A stretch of 40,878 nucleotides of DNA, from NCBI GenBank assembly GCA_964413425.1, contig CAYPST010000023.1, positions 1 through 40,878 on the forward strand, in the 5' to 3' direction. Under the pieces are notes generated by a model that did no database searches, had not been told where the DNA came from, and was given only the letters and a program-made list of their open reading frames with translations. This document shows, piece after piece, positions 1-6,698 of the stretch. This stretch comes from DATFLS01 sp964413425 (GTDB taxonomy: Bacteria; Fidelibacterota; JAANXI01). Position 1 is the stretch's first letter. Each line of letters opens with the position of its first letter. The position numbers and the translations under genes are program-made.

Positions 1-68
1 AAAAGATCCCCCTGTTCCTGGGGGCGTAAGGAATCAAAGAGTTGTTTGATTTGCTCTTGTTTGTTCAT
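1..68 (-). CDS. N-terminal start of an unidentified protein, runs off the left edge
   Basis: A minus-strand reading frame begins with ATG at 68-66. A GGAG ribosome binding site lies about 8 bases upstream (ACGGAGTTAGCC before the ATG). The first 22 residues begin MNKQEQIKQLFDSLRP and stay open to the window edge. The segment is polar and predicted helical, and it is too short to assign. It lies downstream of and co-directional with the 149-aa gene at 138-587, so it may be the last gene of the restriction island or the first of an unrelated unit. Confidence 0.5.
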   Translation of the reverse strand, partial: MNKQEQIKQLFDSLRPQEQGDL

Positions 69-137
69 GGCTAACTCCGTGTTAATTCTTTTAGTTGTAC
101 AAGGTTAGGAAAATTTTGGGGAATTACCAACAGGTTT

Positions 138-587
138 TTAGAAAAGCGCCACAACAATTAAAAAGCCCCGAGCGTTTGTCTCAGTTACTTTCAGAAACGT
201 AGCCAGTCTTTTAAGATCATTATCTATTTCAGATTTCGTAGCCAGTCCTCGCTTTACCTCAATAACAAAATGGACGAATGGATATAGTGGACCATCATCT
301 CGATTATCGCTGGCATCTTTTGCCAATATCACTAGATCTGATGGGGATAGCTGGCTCATTCCATCTATCTTAATATCAATAGGGACTAATCTACTGTACT
401 GGCATTCCGGAACAAGTATGAGTGAATCCGATAAATTTGCTTGAATCAGATTACACATTTCCCCCACAAGAGCCCCCTCTGTTAATGGATAATGTCGAAA
501 GAAAGCATGTCTATGGCCAATCCAAAAAGCCAAACCTTGCAAAGCATTTTCTAAGAACTTCGGACGGTCTGGCATTTCAAATCCCAT
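138..587 (-). CDS. Small PD-(D/E)xK nuclease-fold-like protein
   Basis: This is a 149-aa protein with no family I can name. Its core has the order expected of a PD-(D/E)xK nuclease fold: an acidic residue in a helix (E44), then D84 in a strand (SPSDLVIL), then E110-V-K112 in the next strand (FVIEVKRG). The spacing between D84 and ExK is 26 residues. There is no signal peptide or membrane segment. The gene lies 43 bp downstream of the YgjP-like peptidase gene on the same strand, so it probably shares the hsdR transcript. The nuclease fold is inferred from motif spacing alone. A non-catalytic DNA-binding role or an accessory to the restriction enzyme is equally possible. Confidence 0.7.
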   Translation of the reverse strand: MGFEMPDRPKFLENALQGLAFWIGHRHAFFRHYPLTEGALVGEMCNLIQANLSDSLILVPECQYSRLVPIDIKIDGMSQLSPSDLVILAKDASDNRDDGPLYPFVHFVIEVKRGLATKSEIDNDLKRLATFLKVTETNARGFLIVVALF

Positions 588-630
588 ATTTATCCCTTAG
601 CGATTTTCAATAATTTCTGAAAAGACCTAA

Positions 631-1338
631 TCAATATATCACCTCATTCAGCTCTTCTTTATACACCTTCCACTTGGGCATATACTTTTCCAGTAGGGAC
701 TGAAAGCGTTCCGTATGGAGGCGCTCTTGTAGGTGAACCATCTCATGGACAAGCACGTATTCAACGCACTGTTTTGACTTTTTCGCCAGTTCCAGATTCA
801 GCCAGATACGCTGTTCGTCGTTATTGCAGGAACCCCATTTGGTCTTCATCTGACGGATACCCCACTCCTGTACTGTGATTCCCAACCGTTCTTCCCACTT
901 CTCAATGAGGGGAGGTATTAACTTCTTCAATTCATCCCGATACCATTCCCGGACGACATTTTCACGCTTCTCTTTATCGCTGCCCGGCCGGACATATAAA
1001 TCCAGATACTTTTTATTCCTGATTTCCACTTTTGGAGGAGCTTCGTCTTCTATAATGTTCATCAGGTAACGCTGTCCCTGAAAGTAATGACTCTCCCCCT
1101 GGATAAATTCCCGTGGTGGCTGCCGATCCTGTGACTGAATGTTATTCATATGCCTCTTAATCCACCCCAGTTTGGACACCGCAAAGAGCCGGATAGAGTC
1201 GGTGTCCATTCGTGCCGGACTGGAGATACGCACCCGACCCGTGGGGGGATGCACCGACAAATGCATATTTTTAATGTCCTTCTTTATGACATCGATATCG
1301 ATGCCGGACACCGTTATTTGGGTAATCTCAGTACTCAT
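631..1338 (-). CDS. YgjP-like (DUF45/M48-type) zinc metallopeptidase
   Basis: The 235-aa protein carries the zinc motif HEMVH at residues 198-202 within YVLVHEMVHLQERLH, and the preceding MKTKWGSC segment (about 165-171) typical of YgjP/DUF45 proteins. The downstream glutamate ligand region is also present, and the length is normal for the family. It is cytoplasmic, with no signal peptide. Its start overlaps the end of hsdR by 11 bp, so the two are likely translated in a coupled way. YgjP-like peptidases are often encoded next to type I restriction genes. The substrate is not known, and a role in processing HsdR or a toxin-like partner is only a guess. Confidence 0.85.
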   Translation of the reverse strand: MSTEITQITVSGIDIDVIKKDIKNMHLSVHPPTGRVRISSPARMDTDSIRLFAVSKLGWIKRHMNNIQSQDRQPPREFIQGESHYFQGQRYLMNIIEDEAPPKVEIRNKKYLDLYVRPGSDKEKRENVVREWYRDELKKLIPPLIEKWEERLGITVQEWGIRQMKTKWGSCNNDEQRIWLNLELAKKSKQCVEYVLVHEMVHLQERLHTERFQSLLEKYMPKWKVYKEELNEVIY

Positions 1339-4300
1339 GTTGGTTCTTTATAATGTCAAACACTGCATTAATGTCATATCTCTCGGGTAACTTCTTCTTA
1401 ATCGCAATTTTTAACTGACGCTCCTTCATCCGATCCCCGCGCCAGCCATCTTTGGCCGTATACTTCACTGTGTTATCCATGACCATTGCTAACTCTTCGT
1501 TTTGCTCCAAATTATCATAGAGCGCTTTTTGACCGGTCGTTCTGAGTGTTTCCGGATAATCCTGTCTCCCCTCCTGTTTCACTTGTCTGGTTAATGCCAC
1601 AATCTCTTTGAGATATTCCTGATACGCCAGGGCATGCTGTTTCCGCTGCTGAATTAGTTCATCCAGGAGTTCGGACATCTTGTCGTAGTATTTCGGGTTG
1701 GTTGGGCGTTCTTCGGTGATGACCCTGCGAATGTTGTTCTCTATGGTTTCGGCCACGGCTTCTTCCTCTTTTTTGATATTCTCCGGAAGTCCATTAACCG
1801 CCTCTTCTCCCTGCTGCACGATCAGTTCGACCAATGACAGGTCATCGAATGCGGAGATTTTCTTGCTGGGTTCGGCGCTGATATACATATCGATCAGCTG
1901 ACGCATCCCGGGTTCGTAGGCTTTTAAGTCGATATAATCGCCGCTGGCGTGCTTTATCTCATCCCGGACATCGGAATAGAACCGAACCTGCTGCTTAATA
2001 TCCTGCGCCCGCTCCCGGGCATATCCGGCCCGCTGCATTTCATTGGCGATATCCGTGTATCTCCGAATCAGGGAAGCGGTCATTTTATATAGCATCACCC
2101 GCTTCTCTTCCGTCTCCTGCAGGTCCTCTTCATTCTCGGGATCGCCGCAAAAATATCGAATGAATGCCTTCGTGGTTTTCGGGTGAACATTTTCACACAG
2201 TGCTATCACTCCATCCAGTGCTTCATCCAGTTTCTCCCGGGCCTGTTCGTATCGATCTTTGAGGAGTCCTTCCACGTCTTCCTTTTCGTAGCCATCGAAG
2301 GCTTCCGAGGTATAATCCTGGATAGATTGCTCCAAACTCTTAAACAGATCCTTATAGTCGATGATGTACCCGTATTCTTTATCCTCCCCGTCCAGCCGGT
2401 TCACCCGGCAGATGGCCTGAAAGAGCCCGTGATCCTGCATCGGCTTATCGATGTATAAAAAGGTGGCCGGTGGAGCGTCAAAACCTGTGAGGAGCATATC
2501 CACGACAATCAGCAATTTCATCTGCCCCGGCTCCTCTACAAACTTCTTTTTGACCTCCTTTTCAAACTGGTCGACGCTCTGACCGCCCAGCATATCCTCA
2601 TAAACTTCATATTTGTGCAATTCTTCAGTCTCATCGGCGCCCGTCTCTTCCCCCTTTATTTTATCAACAGTCGGTTTATATGACGTCACGATGGCACAAT
2701 GATCGGCCAACACGGTCCCCTGAAAAAGTTCATAGTACTTGCAGGCTTCATAGATGCTGTTCGCCACCAGCAAGGCATTCCCCTGGCCAGTCGAGAGCCG
2801 GGGCTTCACCTTAAAATCCTTGGCTATATCGTAAACCACTTTTTGCAGGCGATCCTTGGAGCTCCAGATGGTTTTCATAGTGCCCCAGCGCTTCATCAGC
2901 TCATCCCGGGCGACGTCATTCAAACCACGGGTTTCCGCTTCGAACCATTCATCAATACTCTCTTCATCGGTGATTTTCTGATCGATATCCCGGGCTTCAT
3001 ACCGGAGATCCAGAATCACGTTATCTTCCACCGCTTCATCGAACTTGTACGTATGGATATAGGGACCAAAGACTTCCAGACTGGTCTTCTTGTCCTCTTT
3101 CAGTAACGGGGTGCCGGTAAACCCGATAAACATGGCATCGGGGATCACCGTTTTCATTGCTTTATGCAGCTTCCCGGACTGGGTCCGATGACATTCATCC
3201 ACAAACACATAAATATCACCCTTCGCCTGAAAATCCCTGGGAAGGCTCTTGCGGATTTCTTCGATATATTCCTCGTAGTCGCCCTCATCTTTATGGCCGA
3301 ATTTGTGAATGAGGGAGGAAATCAGCGGGTATTCGTATTGGTTTAATTTGTCGATGAGATCGGCCCCGCTGGCCGCCTGTTTCATCGGATCCCCGGCATC
3401 TTGGAACACTCCGACGATCTGATCATCCAGTTCGATGCGATCGGTGATGACCACCACCCGGGAGTCGTCAATGTTCTCCCGAATCCACTGGGCCAGCCAG
3501 ACCATAATCAAACTCTTGCCACTCCCCTGCGAATGCCAGATAATACCGTCCTCATGTTTCCGAACCCGCTTCTGAGATGCTTTCACACCGAAATACTGGT
3601 TATGCCGACAGACTTTCTTGGTTCCGGCGTCAAAGACGATGAAATCCCTCATAATTTCCAGCAGGCGTTCCTTGTTGCAGAACTGTGACAGGTGTTTATC
3701 CAGCAGAGAGTCAAACTGCTCCTCAGACGGTTCCTTCCACTTCCAGTAGTACTTCTCCGGCGTTTCAATAGTGCCGTATCGAAGCCCGGCGGTATCATTT
3801 CCGGCCATGACCAGCTGCATGGTATTGAAAAAGGACCGGATAAACTCCGGCTTCTGATTATCCAGATTCTGGCGGATACCTTCCCCGACTGATACCTTGG
3901 AACGTTTCAGCTCCAAAATTCCGACGGCAATACCATTGACATAGAGAACAATATCGGGGCGCTTATCATGGTGGCCGTGGACAGTAACCTCCTCGGCAAC
4001 GGCAAAATCATTTTCTGCCGGTTCATCCCAGTTGATAAACCAGACCGTCTCTTTCTTCTCGCCCTGCGCCTCCCGGACTTCCACGCCGTAACGTAACATG
4101 CTGTAAATGATTTTATTAATATCGTATAAAGAATCGGACTGAGAACCGGCGGCCTTGGTTAATTCGAAAATTGCTTTATTAATAACAGGTTCAGTATACC
4201 CCTGTTTTTGCAAATAGATGGTAAGAAGATCTGCTTCCACATTGCTGTTGTCCGCACGGTCTTCCCAGTTACCGAGACAGGTATAACCCAGTCGATTTTG

Positions 4301-4357
4301 AAACAGTCGAATGACTCGATTCTGAGTATTTCGCTCGATCTGTCCAACGTCGCTCAT
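1328..4357 (-). CDS. hsdR: Type I restriction enzyme, R (motor/nuclease) subunit
   Basis: This 1009-aa protein has the full HsdR layout. The N-terminal PD-(D/E)xK nuclease site is D135...E149-L-K151 (RPDIVLYV...GILELKRS). The SF2 translocase follows, with Walker A QGSGKS at 277-282, DECH at 387-390 and TGTP at 414-417, then the second RecA lobe and a helical C-terminus. In a working complex (HsdR2M2S1) it cuts DNA far from an unmethylated recognition site while pulling DNA with ATP. The start ATG overlaps the stop of the Fic gene by four bases (ATGA). The reading frame is intact. No hsdM lies in the window, and hsdS is only a half gene, so this R subunit has no visible partner here. Confidence 0.95.
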   Translation of the reverse strand: MSDVGQIERNTQNRVIRLFQNRLGYTCLGNWEDRADNSNVEADLLTIYLQKQGYTEPVINKAIFELTKAAGSQSDSLYDINKIIYSMLRYGVEVREAQGEKKETVWFINWDEPAENDFAVAEEVTVHGHHDKRPDIVLYVNGIAVGILELKRSKVSVGEGIRQNLDNQKPEFIRSFFNTMQLVMAGNDTAGLRYGTIETPEKYYWKWKEPSEEQFDSLLDKHLSQFCNKERLLEIMRDFIVFDAGTKKVCRHNQYFGVKASQKRVRKHEDGIIWHSQGSGKSLIMVWLAQWIRENIDDSRVVVITDRIELDDQIVGVFQDAGDPMKQAASGADLIDKLNQYEYPLISSLIHKFGHKDEGDYEEYIEEIRKSLPRDFQAKGDIYVFVDECHRTQSGKLHKAMKTVIPDAMFIGFTGTPLLKEDKKTSLEVFGPYIHTYKFDEAVEDNVILDLRYEARDIDQKITDEESIDEWFEAETRGLNDVARDELMKRWGTMKTIWSSKDRLQKVVYDIAKDFKVKPRLSTGQGNALLVANSIYEACKYYELFQGTVLADHCAIVTSYKPTVDKIKGEETGADETEELHKYEVYEDMLGGQSVDQFEKEVKKKFVEEPGQMKLLIVVDMLLTGFDAPPATFLYIDKPMQDHGLFQAICRVNRLDGEDKEYGYIIDYKDLFKSLEQSIQDYTSEAFDGYEKEDVEGLLKDRYEQAREKLDEALDGVIALCENVHPKTTKAFIRYFCGDPENEEDLQETEEKRVMLYKMTASLIRRYTDIANEMQRAGYARERAQDIKQQVRFYSDVRDEIKHASGDYIDLKAYEPGMRQLIDMYISAEPSKKISAFDDLSLVELIVQQGEEAVNGLPENIKKEEEAVAETIENNIRRVITEERPTNPKYYDKMSELLDELIQQRKQHALAYQEYLKEIVALTRQVKQEGRQDYPETLRTTGQKALYDNLEQNEELAMVMDNTVKYTAKDGWRGDRMKERQLKIAIKKKLPERYDINAVFDIIKNQHEY

Positions 4358-5481
4358 GATATAAATAGTCCCAGGTAATCTTTAAACACATAAAGCCGGT
4401 TGCGCTCTGCGCCGGTCACTTCTACTAATATATCAAGGTCTTCCAGTGACCCAATTAACTTATAGGCTGTTGGCATCGATACTTCAGCTGCCTCACTAGC
4501 CTTCTCTGCAGTGATAAACGGATTTTTATATAGCTGTTGCATTACTTTTTGTGCATTGCCTGCGCGACTTCCCAAAGATTGTATATCCTGGTCTACCTGT
4601 TTCTGAAGTTGCAGTATATTGTCAAAAGTGGTAATACCGTTTTTTGCCGTTTCCACCACACCTGTGAGGAAAAATTTACTCCACTGGTCCAAATCATCCT
4701 GCTGGCGGACACGCATTAAATTATCATAATAGGTATCCCGATGACGTTCAAAGAAATCGGAGAGATAGAGCACAGGTTTTTTCAGGATTTTTTTGCTTAC
4801 CAAATATAAGGTGATCATTAAGCGTCCAACCCGCCCGTTCCCGTCTAAAAAAGGATGAACTGTCTCAAATTGGTAATGAGCAATGGCTATCTTGATCAGA
4901 TCGGGGACATGAATCTCCTCATTGTGAAGAAAATTTTCCAGATCGCTGATGAGGTCAGGGACGCTCTCCTGCACAGGTGGGACAAATAGGGCATCCTTAA
5001 TAGTTGCTCCCCCGATCCAGTTCTGACTGGTTCTGAATTCTCCCGGGTGTTTGTGTTCGCCCCGTACTCCCTGCATTAATACGCGGTGCGCCTTTCGGAT
5101 CAAACGGGAAGAGAACGGCAGATTTTGCAGTTCATCGATCGTGCTGTTCATTGCAGCAATGTAATTTTGCACTTCCTCCCAGTCATCGCGCTTCTCCGGT
5201 GCTACGCTTTCTTTCGATTGAAGCGCTTCTTCAATACCAGTCTGTGTACCTTCGATTTTGCTGCTTTGTACTGCCTCTTTGGCGACGTGAATACTGATAA
5301 ACAGGTCAATATTTGGAATATATTCCGAATACATATCTAAGCGACCAAGTTGACGCTCCGCCTGACTCAGTAAATCGATCAGCTCCATATTCTCCAGCTG
5401 CCACTCCCGGTTAATCGGGTTAGGCTGGAAACTTTTATAGTACCCCTGATTGATATAGTTACCTGCTTGAAAAGATTTCAT
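4354..5481 (-). CDS. Fic-family protein (AMP-transferase fold) with internal inhibitory helix and C-terminal winged HTH
   Basis: The 375-aa protein has the Fic active-site motif HPFLDGNGRVGR at 209-220. An inhibitory-helix motif SSKIEG at 73-78 keeps such (class II) enzymes autoinhibited. The N-terminal Fic_N-type region and a C-terminal winged-helix segment (roughly 305-370) match the common Fic-wHTH architecture. Family knowledge suggests transfer of AMP to a protein hydroxyl. Here a target in the restriction system is plausible because the stop codon overlaps the hsdR start by four bases. Fic genes are repeatedly found between hsdS and hsdR. Three ATTTAAG half-sites lie just upstream and could be bound by its own wHTH domain. 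Confidence 0.92.
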   Translation of the reverse strand: MKSFQAGNYINQGYYKSFQPNPINREWQLENMELIDLLSQAERQLGRLDMYSEYIPNIDLFISIHVAKEAVQSSKIEGTQTGIEEALQSKESVAPEKRDDWEEVQNYIAAMNSTIDELQNLPFSSRLIRKAHRVLMQGVRGEHKHPGEFRTSQNWIGGATIKDALFVPPVQESVPDLISDLENFLHNEEIHVPDLIKIAIAHYQFETVHPFLDGNGRVGRLMITLYLVSKKILKKPVLYLSDFFERHRDTYYDNLMRVRQQDDLDQWSKFFLTGVVETAKNGITTFDNILQLQKQVDQDIQSLGSRAGNAQKVMQQLYKNPFITAEKASEAAEVSMPTAYKLIGSLEDLDILVEVTGAERNRLYVFKDYLGLFIS

Positions 5482-5508
5482 ACGTAAACTTAACTAGTGC
5501 ATCCTGTT

Positions 5509-5556
5509 ATTTAAGATTTATGTTCAATTCTTAAATAGAGAATCCCGCTATTTAAG
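5509..5556. promoter_or_regulatory. Candidate operator of the fic-hsdR operon: three ATTTAAG half-sites
   Basis: ATTTAAGA (5509-5516) and TCTTAAAT (5529-5536) form a perfect 8-bp inverted repeat with a 12-bp spacer. A third half-site ATTTAAG follows at 5550-5556. The half-sites are 20-21 bp apart, about two helical turns. They lie 28-75 bp upstream of the fic start codon. The function is inferred from symmetry, spacing and position. The region is AT-rich, which raises the chance of coincidence. Confidence 0.45.
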
Positions 5557-5593
5557 TCAAGCTGTATTTTCTTAATTAAGACAGATAAACTTA

Positions 5594-5923
5594 TTATTGA
5601 AACAGTCTGCAAGACTCCCGAATGGCAGAGTCAATATGTTCATCTGAGTAAATTTTTCTTCTGAGTTTCGGTTTCCATTCAGGATCAGATTTGATAATCT
5701 CCTTCACATTTTCCACGGTTATGTCCCGATTATCGGCTTCTAACTCTTTGACTGCAAAATCCACCGTAGTGAGCAGTTCTAACTCGTCATTGCTTTTAAA
5801 ACGAAATTGCTCTAACCATTCTAATGGTACTTCACCATACCAATCTCTGAAGTAGTCACGAGCCTCTTCAATGTTTTCTCCAGCAACAAAACCAGTATAT
5901 TCCCCTTTTATTGCCTTTCTCAT
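5594..5923 (-). CDS. Unidentified 109-aa protein between hsdS remnant and fic
   Basis: This is an acidic, soluble, mostly helical protein with no signal peptide or membrane segment. I do not recognise the family. The start ATG at 5923 has only a weak AAAAAGAG ribosome site. The frame stays open for about 26 codons upstream, overlapping the 3' end of hsdS in another frame. That extension (ending PERIAQEKEY) looks protein-like but offers no ATG, GTG or TTG. The gene may have lost its natural start, or it may be translated from ATG 5923 by coupling to hsdS. It lies 26 bp downstream of the hsdS stop and 113 bp upstream of the fic start codon. Confidence 0.6.
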   Translation of the reverse strand: MRKAIKGEYTGFVAGENIEEARDYFRDWYGEVPLEWLEQFRFKSNDELELLTTVDFAVKELEADNRDITVENVKEIIKSDPEWKPKLRRKIYSDEHIDSAIRESCRLFQ

Positions 5924-5948
5924 ATACTCTTTTTCTTGAGCGATACGC

Positions 5949-6698
5949 TCAGGTCCTCCATATTTCGTTTGAGGGTTGATAAACCAACCGCGTCTTTCCC
6001 GTCAGCAATTCCTGCATCATGCCCTGCTTGATTTTTTGGTACTTTTCGTGCTTGGCCTGCAAGGATTGGATCTCCGCATCCATGTCGCTAAGGATACGGG
6101 CAATAGCTTTTTGTTCATCAAGAGCAGGAACTGTAAAGTTAAGCTCCATGAAATTCTTCTTAGAAATAATCAATGTAGCTGTAATACCTGCTTTATCAAG
6201 AAGATCGTTTTTTCTCAATTCAATTAGATAGTAGATAAAATCAACGTCATGATATTTATCAGGAGTAAGAGCATTTATTTGCTGATTGCAAGAGCCCTCT
6301 TTACGCAGAATAACATTTTTCCCAATACTGGCTATGCATGTAACAAGTAAAGTATTGGCAGGTAACCTTGTAATTTTTGAAAGCCCTTGTACTGTAATTT
6401 CTCGTTCCGTTTTTGAGATATTTTTAGACTCATCAATATCAGTAGGCGTAACCCAAGGAAAATCACCATCCCAAAATTTATCTTCCTTAGTTGAAGGTGT
6501 ACCTCCAGTATTAATGTTCCCCATATCTCCTAACTTCTTCTCCTCCCACTCATCATCAAACCCAGGCAGGCGTTGTTTACCGGTAAGCTGCTGCTGCATG
6601 GCGCCTTTCTTGATCTGCCGCTTCTTGTCGATGAGGGCATCGAGCGCGGCCAATCTTGTAATCATAGGACTTATTAAGGCTGGCAATGCGGTCATCAA
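5949..6698 (-). pseudogene. hsdS: 3' half of a type I specificity subunit gene (second TRD plus C-terminal repeat)
   Basis: The native HsdS-like sequence starts near 6656 with the end of the central conserved helix (ALDALIDKKRQIKKGAM then LTGKQRLPGF). A complete second target-recognition domain follows, then the C-terminal conserved repeat ending in the canonical LLTGKTRLV. The first recognition domain and most of the central helix are absent. The bases upstream belong to the SNF2 helicase gene. The frame is open back to ATG 6698, but those first residues come from helicase sequence read in another frame. Single-TRD HsdS fragments can dimerise into working specificity units in some known systems. 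Without HsdM in this window, a working methyltransferase cannot be assembled from local genes. Confidence 0.85.
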
